DNA of 64,000 bases, taken from assembly GCA_002733645.1 (NCBI GenBank), contig NVWL01000005.1:62001-126000 (forward strand). The letters are read 5' to 3'. The translations under genes were made by a program, and so were the position numbers. The first letter of the stretch is position 1. Each line of letters opens with the position of its first letter. A model generated the notes under the pieces. It was not told where the DNA came from. It worked only from the letters and a program-made list of their open reading frames with translations, and made no database searches. The stretch comes from Oceanobacter sp. (lineage in GTDB: Bacteria > Pseudomonadota > Gammaproteobacteria > Pseudomonadales > Oceanobacteraceae). Shown here piece by piece: positions 1 to 9,542 of the stretch.

Positions 1-351
1 ACCGCCGTTACCGACTACCGCTTGCTTAATAGATCGCGGCGCGTATTCATGAATGGGTAAGCTCTGCAATTGCGCGGCAACAATAGAGACGCCTCGCGCC
101 TGCCCTAGCTTTAATGCTGAGTCTGCATTTTTACCCATAAACACTTGTTCAATAGCAAATTCTTGCGGGCAATATTGCTCGATCAATTGGGTGATGCTTT
201 CAAAAATGCACTGTAAGCGCTCAGGCAGCTCACCTTTACCGGTACGAATACACCCGCTAGTGATGTATTCCATTTTATTACCCGCCAAGGTGTTAATCAC
301 ACCAAAGCCTGTGATTCGAGAGCCCGGGTCAATGCCTAAGATAATGGCCAT
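1..351 (-). CDS. ruvC: Crossover junction endodeoxyribonuclease RuvC (partial, C-terminus outside window)
   Basis: Holliday-junction resolvase that cleaves four-way junctions together with RuvAB. The reverse strand reads [19 protein letters not shown] from 351, with the first catalytic Asp in GIDPG, and further on [20 protein letters not shown], which holds the second acidic residue and the usual RuvC helix. About 117 residues of a normal ~170 are in the window; the gene runs off the left edge. Its ATG overlaps the stop of the preceding lipoprotein gene (TAATG), so the two are probably translationally coupled. The family assignment is secure. Confidence 0.93.
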   Translation of the reverse strand, partial: MAIILGIDPGSRITGFGVINTLAGNKMEYITSGCIRTGKGELPERLQCIFESITQLIEQYCPQEFAIEQVFMGKNADSALKLGQARGVSIVAAQLQSLPIHEYAPRSIKQAVVGNGG

Positions 352-731
352 TATGGGCGATCGAACACCCAACTTTGACCCGATTCTTTATTCATCACAC
401 TCAAGCGCTCCCAATCGTCTGGTAGGGTGACATACAGACACGGCGTAGTGATCATTTGAGGGAGGATCACACCAGCACGTGGCGACGAGACATCGTAGGT
501 CAACTTAATATGTCCATCATCGTCTATTTGCTCTTCAAGCTGAACGTTATAGCCCGGTGTGGGCTTTGATCCCGCGCCAATAGTGAGGGTGGAATCCATC
601 AGGCTAACACCGGCGTTTGCCTTACATTGAGGGTTTGCTGACGTTGATAAATCAAGCGCCGCAGGCTTGCCTGCACAGGCTGCGATAGCCAAAGTACCTG
701 TCACCACACCTACTATTTTCGTCAGACGCAT
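351..731 (-). CDS. Small predicted outer-membrane or periplasmic lipoprotein
   Basis: Unrecognised 126-residue protein. It starts with a short basic N-region and hydrophobic stretch followed by a lipobox, ...AIAACAG, giving Cys19 as the lipidation site. Residue 20 is Ala, with no Asp at +2, so by the usual sorting rule it would go to the outer membrane. The mature part is polar, with no transmembrane segment. It lies directly upstream of ruvC and shares a TAATG junction with it. This neighbour is unusual, since ruvC is more often preceded by a yebC-type gene. No function can be assigned. Confidence 0.75.
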   Translation of the reverse strand: MRLTKIVGVVTGTLAIAACAGKPAALDLSTSANPQCKANAGVSLMDSTLTIGAGSKPTPGYNVQLEEQIDDDGHIKLTYDVSSPRAGVILPQMITTPCLYVTLPDDWERLSVMNKESGQSWVFDRP

Positions 732-777
732 CCTATTCTCCGTTCATTAAACTGTGGGCTATTTTTATATCGAGCAC

Positions 778-809
778 AAAAAAGCCAGTATCCATGATGA
801 ATACTGGCG
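778..809 (-). terminator. Rho-independent terminator of clpB
   Basis: A perfect 8-bp stem (785-792 with 802-809, GCCAGTAT/ATACTGGC) with a 9-nt loop is followed on the minus strand by seven T residues (778-784). It lies about 60 bp past the clpB stop and before the lipoprotein-ruvC pair. Confidence 0.85.
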
Positions 810-871
810 AGTATACAGGTCGCTGATTTGAGTGTCAGTGACTAGCTATCTCAATGAGGATGGCCAGTCAC

Positions 872-3478
872 TCAGGCGTCGCGAGGTGTGAAGACAAACT
901 CATCACCTTCAACCTTGGCAACAATCGTACTGCCCGGTATAAAGCGCCCTGACAGAATATCTTGCGCTAATGGATTTTCGATCCAACGCTGAATAGCACG
1001 CTTCAATGGTCGTGCGCCATAGATGGGGTCATAACCCACATCCACCAGCTTAGTCGCCGCCTCGTCACTGAGCTCCAGCTGCAAATCACGCTCTTGCAAA
1101 CGCTCGCGCAACATATCCAGCTGAATATCAGCAATGCCTCGCAACTGATCTTTTGCGAGCGGATGGAAGACCACTGCTTCATCAATCCGGTTGATAAACT
1201 CTGGGCGAAAATGTCCACCAACAACCTCCATGACAGCGTCGCGCATTTCTTCATAGGTGCCATCACCAATGCCATTCTCACCTGCTAGGGTTTGAATCAC
1301 ATCCGACCCTAAGTTCGAGGTCATCACTAAGACGGTATTTTTGAAATCTACACGACGACCCTGGCCGTCGGTAAGCTGCCCATCATCGAGCACTTGCAAC
1401 AGAATATTAAAAACATCCGGGTGTGCTTTTTCAACCTCGTCTAGCAAGATCACAGAATACGGCTTACGACGCACAGCTTCTGTTAAGTAGCCGCCCTCTT
1501 CGTAACCCACATACCCCGGCGGAGCGCCAATAAGTCGAGCCACTGAGTGCTTCTCCATGTACTCAGACATATCAATGCGGATCATGGCGTCACGACTGTC
1601 AAACAAGAAATTCGCCAGCGCCTTACACAGTTCCGTTTTACCCACACCAGTTGGGCCTAGAAATAGGAAAGAACCGTTCGGGCGATTCGGGTCAGACAAC
1701 CCCGCACGAGAGCGACGAACGGCATTGGAGACCGCCGCAATGGCTTGCTCTTGGCCAATCACAGAGTCATGCAACACGGATTCCATACGCAATAATTTTT
1801 CACGCTCTCCTTCGAGCATTTTACTGACGGGAACCCCCGTCCATTTAGAAACGATTTCAGCGATTTCGTCTTCTGTTACCTTATTGCGCAGTAAGGTAAA
1901 TTCTTGCGCGCCGGTCGATTCAGCTTCGGCCTCTGAGGCCAGCAGCTTCTCCAACTCAGGAATTCGACCATACTGAAGCTCTGACATTTTTTGCAGGTCA
2001 CCACTTCGGCGCGCGGCTTCTAATTCAATACGTGCTTGTTCTAATAACTCTTTTGCTTTGCTTGCCCCCTCAAGTACGGACTTTTCTTGCTTCCATACAT
2101 CTTCAAGCTCGACGTAAGCCGCACCGGCTTTATTAATCTCTTCATTAAGATCACTTAGGCGTTTACGCGCCGCATCGTCTTTTTCCTTGCGAAGTGCTTC
2201 GCGTTCAATTTTCAACTGAATTAAGCGGCGTTCAAGACGATCCATTTCTTGCGGCTTGGAATCAATCTCCATACGAATCAATGAAGCTGCCTCATCCACC
2301 AAATCAATTGCTTTATCAGGCAAGCGTCGGTCGGCGATATAACGCTGAGAAAGTTTTGCTGCCGCAATAATCGCACTGTCGGTAATCTGCACACCGTGGT
2401 GTACTTCATAGCGCTCTTTTAAACCACGTAAAATAGCGATGGAGTCTTCGACGGTCGGCTCATCAACAATCACTTTTTGAAAACGACGCTCCAGGGCGGC
2501 ATCTTTTTCAACAAACTGGCGATATTCATCCAGAGTCGTCGCGCCAACACAGTGTAATTCACCACGCGCAAGTGCAGGCTTCAGCATATTACCGGCGTCC
2601 ATTGCGCCATCGCTTTTACCAGCACCGACCATAGTGTGCATTTCATCAATAAAAAGGACGATTCGGCCTTCTTCCTTGGCGACGTCTTTAAGCACGGACT
2701 TCAGGCGCTCTTCAAACTCGCCACGGTATTTCGCCCCAGCCAAGAGAGAACCCATATCCAAAGAGAGGATACGTTTACCTTTTAGATTCTCTGGCACCTC
2801 ACCATTAACGATACGCTGGGCTAGGCCTTCTACTACGGCGGTTTTACCCACCCCTGGCGGGCCGATTAATACGGGATTGTTTTTGGTACGGCGCTGAAGC
2901 ACTTGGATGGTGCGGCGGATTTCTTCATCACGACCAATCACGGGGTCTAACTTACCCGCCTCAGCACGCTCAGTGAGATCAATACAGTACTTACTCAATG
3001 ACTGTCGATTATCTTCCGCGTTGGCATCGCTCACTGATTCCCCTCCTCGCATGTCCGTAATGGCTTGGTTTAATAACTCCGGTGTCGCACCGGATTCTTT
3101 CAACGCCTTACCTACTTCACCCTTATCACCAAGGACGACAAAGACAAATAGTTCGCTTGAGACAAATTGATCACCGCGCTTTTGCGCTTCTTTATCCGCT
3201 AGGTTTAATAAACGCCCTAACTCGGGGGCCATTTGCACGTTGCCATCTGGCGTACTGACCGTCGGCTGATTCGCAAGAATATCTCGCAGACGTTTTTCCA
3301 ACTCCGTTACTTTGACATTAGAACGACGCAAGACGTCTTTGGCGGAACTGTCGGTTTGCTCAAACAATGCCAACAACACATGAACACTGTCTATTTGGTT
3401 GTGGTCATGGCCTAACGCAATACTCTGACTTTCGGCCAGTGCATTTTGTAAACTTGTGGTGAGTCGATCCATACGCAT
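872..3478 (-). CDS. clpB: ATP-dependent disaggregase chaperone ClpB
   Basis: Hsp104-type hexameric AAA+ chaperone that pulls polypeptides out of aggregates together with DnaK. The length of 868 aa is close to the E. coli protein (857). Order seen: N-terminal Clp repeat domain ([20 protein letters not shown]), first AAA+ module with Walker A GPPGVGKT (about residue 206), a coiled-coil middle domain rich in Glu, Lys and Arg (about 400-520), then the second AAA+ module with Walker A GPTGVGKT (about 607) and a ClpB-type C-terminus. The start at 3478 has AGGAG seven bases upstream. A second in-frame ATG two codons in is possible. It appears monocistronic, with a candidate heat-shock promoter upstream and a terminator downstream. 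Confidence 0.98.
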   Translation of the reverse strand: MRMDRLTTSLQNALAESQSIALGHDHNQIDSVHVLLALFEQTDSSAKDVLRRSNVKVTELEKRLRDILANQPTVSTPDGNVQMAPELGRLLNLADKEAQKRGDQFVSSELFVFVVLGDKGEVGKALKESGATPELLNQAITDMRGGESVSDANAEDNRQSLSKYCIDLTERAEAGKLDPVIGRDEEIRRTIQVLQRRTKNNPVLIGPPGVGKTAVVEGLAQRIVNGEVPENLKGKRILSLDMGSLLAGAKYRGEFEERLKSVLKDVAKEEGRIVLFIDEMHTMVGAGKSDGAMDAGNMLKPALARGELHCVGATTLDEYRQFVEKDAALERRFQKVIVDEPTVEDSIAILRGLKERYEVHHGVQITDSAIIAAAKLSQRYIADRRLPDKAIDLVDEAASLIRMEIDSKPQEMDRLERRLIQLKIEREALRKEKDDAARKRLSDLNEEINKAGAAYVELEDVWKQEKSVLEGASKAKELLEQARIELEAARRSGDLQKMSELQYGRIPELEKLLASEAEAESTGAQEFTLLRNKVTEDEIAEIVSKWTGVPVSKMLEGEREKLLRMESVLHDSVIGQEQAIAAVSNAVRRSRAGLSDPNRPNGSFLFLGPTGVGKTELCKALANFLFDSRDAMIRIDMSEYMEKHSVARLIGAPPGYVGYEEGGYLTEAVRRKPYSVILLDEVEKAHPDVFNILLQVLDDGQLTDGQGRRVDFKNTVLVMTSNLGSDVIQTLAGENGIGDGTYEEMRDAVMEVVGGHFRPEFINRIDEAVVFHPLAKDQLRGIADIQLDMLRERLQERDLQLELSDEAATKLVDVGYDPIYGARPLKRAIQRWIENPLAQDILSGRFIPGSTIVAKVEGDEFVFTPRDA

Positions 3479-3514
3479 GTGCTTTCTCCTGCGCTAACTA
3501 TCTGATGTTTCTTT

Positions 3515-3542
3515 ATGTGCGGCCGCTTTAGAAAATTTCAAC
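3515..3542 (-). promoter_or_regulatory. Candidate sigma-32 (heat-shock) promoter of clpB
   Basis: On the minus strand, GTTGAA (3542-3537) resembles the sigma-32 -35 box CTTGAA (5 of 6). CCGCACAT (3522-3515) resembles the -10 box CCCCATNT, with a 14-bp spacer. Transcription would begin about 30 nt before the clpB start codon. The match is partial, but the position fits the known heat-shock control of clpB. Confidence 0.42.
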
Positions 3543-3824
3543 CTACACCACCAAAAGATTAATATATTTCATGTCTTTGAGATTTGATCTATCTCAGGGT
3601 TCATTCTGTTCCCGAGCACTGATGATTTCATGTTAATCACGGTATCGCTCTAACCCGCCGAGGCTGCAATGCGTATAATGCTTCACTTTTGCCCATCCTA
3701 TTGCCTTTCCTACTCCCTATGGAGCTGCCGCCTCATTTGGCTGTGTGTTCTCGGCTTTAAATATGGTGCTTATTCAATTGGTCTCAACCCCTATTTATAG
3801 TTGGTTGCCCTAGGAATCCGGTTT
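3543..3824. other. Divergent intergenic region clpB / EamA transporter, nothing firm seen
   Basis: About 280 bp between the two divergent genes. It is AT-rich near 3555-3600 and holds no convincing ORF, hairpin with T-run, or repeat. The plus-strand promoter for the transporter should lie here, but no clear -35/-10 pair stands out. Confidence 0.5.
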
Positions 3825-4676
3825 ATGCAGTCCAACATCCGCCAAGGCGCACTATTTCTTCTTCTTGGCGAAGCACTTCTGGCTGTCATGGGTGGCCTAA
3901 TCAAGTTTTTATCTGAAACGCTATCGACCGAGCAGATTGTCTTTTTTCGCAACGCCGCCGGTCTTTTGATTCTGTTGCCTTTGATTGTGAGTCAGGGTTC
4001 GAAATTATTAAAAACCAAAGCGTGGCACTGGCACCTCATGCGTGGCGTGGTGGGTGTTAGCGCGATGTATTGTTACTTTTGGGCTTTAGGTCATATGCCG
4101 CTTACCGAAGCTTTTTTGGTTAAATTATCAAGTCCCTTTTTTATGCCCTTAATCGGTCTACTTTGGTTAGGTGAACGAGCTGGCAAGTTTAGCATTGCAG
4201 CGGTTTTTGTTGGCTTTACTGGCGTTGCCTGCATCTTACGCCCGGATGACTCAACGTTTACCTTTATTGCCATGATCGCTTTGTTAGGAGCCTTTCTTGC
4301 GGCACTCGCGAAGGTGACTATTCGTCGCATGTCTGGAACAGAGTCTAGCCAAACCATCGTATTTTACTTTGCCATGATTGCAGCACTTATTAGTGCTCCG
4401 GGCGCCGCCTTACACTGGCAGCCTGTCGCCGCGCCTCTTTGGGGTTGGATTTTACTGCTCGGCTTGGTGGCGACACTTGGGCAGCTGGCCTTAACCCATG
4501 CTTACCGCATTGCTCCTACAGGCAAGGTCGGGGTTTATGCTTATAGCGCGGTATTGTATGGCGCATTAATGGGATGGCTTATCTGGGATGAGATCCCCTT
4601 ATGGACCACCTGGCTCGGTGCTGCTTTAATTGTCGCTGCTGGGTTATTGAACCTCTACAAACCGGCCAAACGCTGA
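3825..4676 (+). CDS. EamA/DMT-family transporter
   Basis: Inner-membrane permease of the drug/metabolite transporter superfamily, probably with ten helices in two EamA halves (first half about residues 1-140, second about 145-283). The sequence is strongly hydrophobic, with typical DMT phrases such as FFRNAAGLLILLPL and PLTEAFLVKLSSPFFMPL. An upstream in-frame TTG at 3801 would add eight residues. The ATG at 3825 is preferred because AGGA lies nine bases upstream and the first helix then starts near the N-terminus. Such permeases export small metabolites, but the substrate cannot be read from the sequence. It is a single gene, and a LysR regulator follows on the same strand after 200 bp. Confidence 0.88.
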   Translation: MQSNIRQGALFLLLGEALLAVMGGLIKFLSETLSTEQIVFFRNAAGLLILLPLIVSQGSKLLKTKAWHWHLMRGVVGVSAMYCYFWALGHMPLTEAFLVKLSSPFFMPLIGLLWLGERAGKFSIAAVFVGFTGVACILRPDDSTFTFIAMIALLGAFLAALAKVTIRRMSGTESSQTIVFYFAMIAALISAPGAALHWQPVAAPLWGWILLLGLVATLGQLALTHAYRIAPTGKVGVYAYSAVLYGALMGWLIWDEIPLWTTWLGAALIVAAGLLNLYKPAKR

Positions 4677-4875
4677 AGGCTCAGTGTTCATGGGCCTCAG
4701 GCGTGTAAATTCCCTCTTGATTGTTTCTATCAGGCCTTTTTTAACCCCCCGCATGAGTGAGACTCACTCCCTGTACCAGACTATTCCATTACCTAGCGTT
4801 TATTATTTCCTTTTTTTCATCTATTCTGACCTCAAGTGCAATAAACATCTATTTTAAGTAGTTAGAGTCACTATT

Positions 4876-5775
4876 ATGTCCCGAATAGATCCATTACAGA
4901 CGTTTGTCTCTGTCGTTAGAGCGCGTAATTTCTCTACTGCCGCTGAATCGTTAGGCGTAACGCCTTCTGCCGTTAGTAAGCAGATTAGCGGCTTAGAAGA
5001 GCGCCTAGGTGTTCGTTTACTTAATCGCACAACACGTTCCGTTAGCCCCACTGAAGCTGGGCAAATGTTCTATCAACATTGCGAGAATATTCTTGATTCG
5101 ATATCTGAGGCCGAAAAACTGGTCACTGATTTTGATGATACCCCGCGCGGACGACTCCGCATTACGGCAATGTCTAACTTTGGACGCAAAGAATTAGCAC
5201 GAATGTTCAGCGATTTCTCGGACGAGTACCCAGACATCAGCTTTGATCTGCACATTTCGGATCGCCCATTAGATATTGTGAAAGAAGGTTACGATTTCGC
5301 TCTACGAATTGGCTCGCTAGAAGATTCTCGTTTGATCGCCAAGCCGGTTGCAGAACAACGCATCGTTATCTGTGCATCACCAAAGTATTTAAAAGAATGG
5401 GGAACACCTCAAACTCTCGAAGAAATGCTCACGCACCGTATTTTAATCGTGGCAAACGCTGAATATGCAAGATTGAACTGGCTGCGCCAATTTGAGAAAG
5501 AACACCGCTTTAGCCTCGCGAACATTGAGCGCAAGCTCACCGTCAATGACATTGATTTGATCTACGAAGCCTGCATCGCGGGCATGGGCATCACTGCCCT
5601 GCCTACCTACATTGCTGAAAAGCATCTTAAAAACGGTGAATTAGTGCGTTTATTCAGCGATATGGACATTCCTGTGAGAACCATCAAGGTGGTATTCCCA
5701 CAGAATCGTTATTTAGCCAACAAGAGCCGTGCTTTTTTAGATTTCATCACGGCGTATTTTAATAATACCCATTAG
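4876..5775 (+). CDS. LysR-family transcriptional regulator
   Basis: 299-aa LysR-type regulator. The N-terminal winged helix-turn-helix (about residues 1-62) contains the typical NFSTAAESLGVTPSAVSKQI and GVRLLNRTTRSVSPTEAG. The remainder (about 90-295) is a two-lobed substrate-binding domain. The RLLNRTTR form and the overall look place it in the large AaeR/DmlR-like subgroup. It lies downstream of the EamA permease on the same strand with a 200-bp gap, so it may or may not control it. The effector is unknown. No strong ribosome-binding site precedes the ATG. Confidence 0.92.
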   Translation: MSRIDPLQTFVSVVRARNFSTAAESLGVTPSAVSKQISGLEERLGVRLLNRTTRSVSPTEAGQMFYQHCENILDSISEAEKLVTDFDDTPRGRLRITAMSNFGRKELARMFSDFSDEYPDISFDLHISDRPLDIVKEGYDFALRIGSLEDSRLIAKPVAEQRIVICASPKYLKEWGTPQTLEEMLTHRILIVANAEYARLNWLRQFEKEHRFSLANIERKLTVNDIDLIYEACIAGMGITALPTYIAEKHLKNGELVRLFSDMDIPVRTIKVVFPQNRYLANKSRAFLDFITAYFNNTH

Positions 5776-5800
5776 CACGTTAGCAACTAGACTGTAAGAG

Positions 5801-6247
5801 TCAGTCGGTGACGGGCGCCTGATTTGGGGCGCAACGTTCAAAAAATACGGGGGGCACATGTGAAACTCGGCGTTCATCGTAATCAAAAAAGACGATGCCG
5901 GTTTTTGCTTTTGCGACCACTTTGTCTTGGCTTTCGTTGACAATAAGGTAAACAAAATCACACCCGTATTTATTAAAGTCAGCCACACCGACTTTAAAGG
6001 TTAGCCGGTCAGCGACAAACGATTCGGCAACAAAGCTCACGACGATATCAGTGACCATGAGGCCAACACCGCCAATATTAAACTCGCTGAAGTCATGACT
6101 GTGCAAATACCGCAGACGAGCTTCATGCAGTAAAGACACCATACGATCGTTACCTAGGTGATTACCGTAATTGATGTCTGAGACACGTATCGTTAAATGA
6201 GTGGAAAAGGTGAATACATCGGGCAGATCTAGCTGAACTCGCGCCAC
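5801..6247 (-). CDS. Hot-dog fold thioesterase (4HBT/acyl-CoA thioesterase family)
   Basis: 148-aa single-domain hot-dog protein that would hydrolyse an acyl-CoA or acyl-ACP thioester. The region IRVSDINYGNHLGNDRMVSL (about residues 21-40) corresponds to the D-x-x-G-H-x-x-N motif of 4-hydroxybenzoyl-CoA thioesterase relatives, with the expected Asp and His/Asn. The strand FVAESFVADRLTFKVGV and the C-terminal IVFFDYDERRVSHVP complete the fold. The gene is convergent with the LysR gene (25-bp gap) and divergent from prc. Substrate unknown. Confidence 0.8.
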   Translation of the reverse strand: MARVQLDLPDVFTFSTHLTIRVSDINYGNHLGNDRMVSLLHEARLRYLHSHDFSEFNIGGVGLMVTDIVVSFVAESFVADRLTFKVGVADFNKYGCDFVYLIVNESQDKVVAKAKTGIVFFDYDERRVSHVPPVFFERCAPNQAPVTD

Positions 6248-6388
6248 AATAGGCTCCTGTTGCTACATTAACTGCCTGAAACCGACGCTTCTTCACAAAA
6301 AGCAGAGGAATTTACATTGGTATCGGGCTTCCAATACGTTCTACTATTAGTCATGGCCGATTCAATGATGCCCCTCACTTTAAGACCA

Positions 6389-6481
6389 GCTGTAGTCATC
6401 CTACAGCGGACCCTGTAGTGAACTTGCATAAGTCCTGTTAGTAGCCCTGTAGCTACGATAGATTCGATCATATCGCTACAG
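6389..6481. repeat. Cluster of CTGTAG/CTACAG inverted repeats upstream of prc
   Basis: Within the 333-bp gap between the thioesterase gene and prc, the hexamer CTGTAG or its complement occurs five times (6390-6395, 6401-6406, 6413-6418, 6447-6452, 6476-6481). Two hairpins form. GCTGTAG/CTACAGC (6389-6395 with 6401-6407) has a 5-nt loop. CTGTAG plus CGATA pairs with TATCG plus CTACAG (6447-6460 with 6471-6481) with a 3-nt bulge. Neither is followed by a T-run. They could be regulator sites, or structures in the prc leader RNA. The rest of the gap shows no convincing gene. Confidence 0.55.
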
Positions 6482-6580
6482 CGAAACTAAGAAAGGTAAG
6501 TCGTCTGCGTTCAGGCGGCGGCATGATAACGACGCAGAACAAGCAATACAAACGGAATACATAAAGGATCTGGTAAAACT

Positions 6581-8758
6581 ATGAGAATTCTCGGACTGAG
6601 CCTTACGCGCTCACTCTTCATTGGTTTGATAACATTCGCCACCATCGCGGTGAATGCAAGCATTCCGGAGATTAAACCCGGTACTCCGTTTACCCCGCTG
6701 GAACCCACTCGGGAAGAATCCATTACGACACAACAGGTGATGAGTAATCTGTTACGTGGTCATTATGAGCGTAAACGCTTGAATGACGATCTTTCATCAC
6801 AGGTGCTCGACACTCTTCTTGACGATATAGATAGCACTCACAGCTATTTGCTTCAGTCAGACGTCAAAGATTTTGAGCAGTTTCGTAAAACACTGGATGA
6901 AGCCTTAAGTCGTGGCAACATGAAGCCTGCGTTTTACATCTATAACCGTTTTCAACAACGCGTTAATGAGCGTTTATCCTTTTTACTGTCCGAACTAAAA
7001 GAAAACGCCGGAAAGTACACGTTCGACTCAGACGAAACACTTAACCTCGACCGAGAAGAGCAGCCATGGGCGACCAGTCCTCGTGAATTAAACGATCTAT
7101 GGCGCAAACGTTTAAAAAATTCGATTCTTAATCTGCGCCTAGCCGGCAAAGAAGATGATGCCATCATAGAACTACTGACCAAGCGTTATCAGAATCAATT
7201 GAATCGCGTACATCAATCCAAACCTGTGGACGCGTATCAAACCTTTATGAACGCGGTGACTCGCTCTTTTGACCCGCACACTCAGTACTTTTCGCCACGT
7301 AATTCTGAAAATTTCAACATCAACATGAGCCTTAAACTTCAAGGCATTGGTGCCGTTTTACAGACAGAAGACGAGCATACTAAAGTGGTGCGCCTTGTAC
7401 CTGGTGGCCCAGCCGCCAAAGCCGACAACCTAGAGCCTGAAGATAAAATTGTGGGCGTTGGCCAAGATAAAGACGGTGAGATTATTGATGTCGTTGGCTG
7501 GCGCTTAGACGAGGTCGTTGATTTAATTCGTGGCCCTAAAAACTCAACCGTGCGCCTAGAAATTATTCAAGGCAATGACAGCACCAGTGGTGACAGCAAA
7601 ATCATTGCTATTACTCGTGATGAAGTAAAGCTGGAAGAGCAGTCGGCCCAAAAAGAAGTTATTGAAGTCATTGATAACGGCGAAACGCGCCGTATCGGTG
7701 TAATTGATATTCCGACCTTCTACATTGATTTCCAAGGTCGCATGGAGAATCGTCCAGACTACCGCAGCACCACCCGTGATGTACGTCGGCTAATTACCGA
7801 GCTGCAAGAAGAAAATATTGACGGTTTAATGATTGATCTTCGTAGTAATGGCGGCGGCTCGCTAGAGGAAGCAATTAATCTAACAGGTTTGTTTATTCCG
7901 ACTGGCCCTGTCGTACAAGTACGCGGCGCCCGAGGCAACGTTGAAGTGTTGCAAGACCTTGACCCTGAAGTGCTTTACAGCGGCCCTATGACAGTGGTGG
8001 TAAATCGATTGAGCGCGTCTGCTTCGGAGATCTTTGCCGGTGCAATTCAAGACTATGGCCGTGGCTTAGTGATTGGCGGACAAACGTTCGGTAAGGGCAC
8101 AGTGCAGTCACTGCGTCCACTGACCGAAGGTCAACTGAAAATCACCCAAGCCAAGTTCTATCGCGTATCTGGTGAAAGTACCCAGCACCAAGGCGTGATT
8201 CCAGACATTATGTTCCCCTCATTATTTGATAAAGAAAAGATTGGTGAAAGCGCACTGACCTTAGCCCTACCGTGGGACACCATTAAGCCAGCACGCGATA
8301 TGAAAAATAACCCGATCACGAGCAAAATTCCGCAACTGCGCGACCTCCACAACGTTCGTATTGAGGACAACCCTGACTTCATATTTATGCGCGAGCAAAA
8401 GGATTTAGTCACTGAGATGCGTGGTAAGACAGAGGTCTCTTTAAATGAAAAAGTGCGTCGTTCTGAACGTGAAGTCAATGATGAACGCCGCTTGGCACTT
8501 GAGAATAAACGCCGTTTAGCCAAAGGCATGCCGGTACTCGATTCCATTGATGACGATACTGACAAGACAGAAGACAAGCAGAATTCAAGCAAAAAAAGTG
8601 AGTCTTCAGACGATGAGATTGAAGGCGTTGCGGATGCAGATACTAAGAACGCTGACGATGAAAAAGAGCCTGACGCGATGCTTCAGGAGGCAGGCCATAT
8701 CTTGCTCGATTATATGAAGTTGTCATCCCCTGCTCCGGGAATGACAGCATTGCGCTAA
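6581..8758 (+). CDS. prc: Carboxy-terminal processing periplasmic protease Prc/Tsp (S41A)
   Basis: Periplasmic tail-specific protease that trims or degrades proteins with exposed nonpolar C-termini and, in relatives, controls peptidoglycan hydrolases and PBP3 processing. 725 aa against 682 in E. coli. It has an N-terminal signal sequence (about 1-26), an N-terminal helical region, a PDZ domain (about 245-330), and the S41 core. The catalytic pair is Ser480 (in SASASEIFAG) and Lys505 (in TFGKGTVQS), with the usual 25-residue spacing. The C-terminal ~100 residues are Lys/Glu/Asp-rich, longer and more acidic than usual. An AAAGGA box lies upstream of the ATG. It is monocistronic, with a hairpin after the stop. 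Confidence 0.96.
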   Translation: MRILGLSLTRSLFIGLITFATIAVNASIPEIKPGTPFTPLEPTREESITTQQVMSNLLRGHYERKRLNDDLSSQVLDTLLDDIDSTHSYLLQSDVKDFEQFRKTLDEALSRGNMKPAFYIYNRFQQRVNERLSFLLSELKENAGKYTFDSDETLNLDREEQPWATSPRELNDLWRKRLKNSILNLRLAGKEDDAIIELLTKRYQNQLNRVHQSKPVDAYQTFMNAVTRSFDPHTQYFSPRNSENFNINMSLKLQGIGAVLQTEDEHTKVVRLVPGGPAAKADNLEPEDKIVGVGQDKDGEIIDVVGWRLDEVVDLIRGPKNSTVRLEIIQGNDSTSGDSKIIAITRDEVKLEEQSAQKEVIEVIDNGETRRIGVIDIPTFYIDFQGRMENRPDYRSTTRDVRRLITELQEENIDGLMIDLRSNGGGSLEEAINLTGLFIPTGPVVQVRGARGNVEVLQDLDPEVLYSGPMTVVVNRLSASASEIFAGAIQDYGRGLVIGGQTFGKGTVQSLRPLTEGQLKITQAKFYRVSGESTQHQGVIPDIMFPSLFDKEKIGESALTLALPWDTIKPARDMKNNPITSKIPQLRDLHNVRIEDNPDFIFMREQKDLVTEMRGKTEVSLNEKVRRSEREVNDERRLALENKRRLAKGMPVLDSIDDDTDKTEDKQNSSKKSESSDDEIEGVADADTKNADDEKEPDAMLQEAGHILLDYMKLSSPAPGMTALR

Positions 8759-8767
8759 ATTGTCACA

Positions 8768-8803
8768 TCACAGGTAAGCGGTCGACCGACCTCTTATCTG
8801 TGA
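8768..8803. terminator. Hairpin between convergent prc and hda
   Basis: An 11-bp stem (8768-8778 with 8793-8803; TCACAGGTAAG with CTTATCTGTGA, one G-U pair) encloses a GC-rich loop that is itself partly self-complementary (GGTCGACC). It lies between two convergent genes and could end transcription from either side, although no strong T-run follows. Confidence 0.55.
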
Positions 8804-8841
8804 TATTAAATTAACGACCAATTACCGAACCACTGAACTCG

Positions 8842-9540
8842 CTACCAACCCATCTCAGCTTTAACGAACGGAATGGTTAATTTACGCTTTGCCGTCAGTG
8901 ACGCTTGATCTAGGCGATCCAACACGCCACTCAGGCCGGCCATATCACGCGGCCCTCTGGTTAAGATAAAGCTAGCAACCTCATCCAACAGATCAAAGCC
9001 ACGCTGACGCGCTCTAAGAATAAGCGCTTCTATTTTTTCATCGTCACTTAAGTGGGACAGTTGAAAGACCACCCCCCAGGTTAATCGTGATTCCAGATCA
9101 TTCAGGTCAACACCTAACTGCTTTGGGCTGTCGTTTGCTCCAAGCAGAAGATGCCCTTGACGATCACGAACTCGATTAAACAGGTGGAATAAGGCTATTT
9201 CCCAAGCATCATCCCCGACCACTGCATCGACACCATCAATGGCAACCAGCGGGAGCTTTTCAACCCCCTCCAGAACGTCTGGACCATAGTCTTTTAGTTC
9301 GTTCAACGGCAGATAAATACTTTGGTGCCCTAAGCCTTCAGCGTAGTGACAGGCCGCTTGCAATAAGTGGCTCGTCCCAACACCCCGGGTACCGCAAAGA
9401 TAAATGTACGGCTCGCCTTTGACAGTCCACTGACCTTGCAGGGCATCGATCACTTGCTGATTAGGGCCAGCGTAATAGTTGGCAAAACGTGCGTCGTCCC
9501 GGATGGATACCGGCAGCGTCATTTGAAGAGGTGTATTCAT
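8842..9540 (-). CDS. hda: DnaA regulatory inactivator Hda
   Basis: AAA+ protein that binds the DNA-loaded beta clamp and stimulates ATP hydrolysis by DnaA, limiting re-initiation. About 232 aa from the ATG at 9540, whose MNTPLQMTLPVSI corresponds to the clamp-binding N-terminus of E. coli Hda (MNTPAQLSLP). The P-loop region is GTRGVGTSHLLQA, with the altered lysine-less Walker A usual in Hda, and the Walker B is PLVAIDGVDAV. A GTG at 9552 would add four residues but lies in a tandem repeat. Upstream are the 14-bp repeat array and the DUF2066 gene, the same order as in Pseudomonas. Confidence 0.93.
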   Translation of the reverse strand: MNTPLQMTLPVSIRDDARFANYYAGPNQQVIDALQGQWTVKGEPYIYLCGTRGVGTSHLLQAACHYAEGLGHQSIYLPLNELKDYGPDVLEGVEKLPLVAIDGVDAVVGDDAWEIALFHLFNRVRDRQGHLLLGANDSPKQLGVDLNDLESRLTWGVVFQLSHLSDDEKIEALILRARQRGFDLLDEVASFILTRGPRDMAGLSGVLDRLDQASLTAKRKLTIPFVKAEMGW

Positions 9541-9542
9541 AT

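Noticed and set aside
53-430. 125-codon plus-strand frame at the left edge
   Set aside because: It is antisense to ruvC and the end of the lipoprotein gene, whose minus-strand products are recognisable.
4690-4745. Possible terminator after the EamA gene (GGGCCT ... AGGCC followed by T6)
   Set aside because: The two arms are only five or six bases long and separated by more than 30 nt, so the pairing is too weak to call.
6268-6471. 67-codon minus-strand frame between the thioesterase gene and prc
   Set aside because: It crosses the CTGTAG hairpins, has no ribosome-binding site and no recognisable domain.
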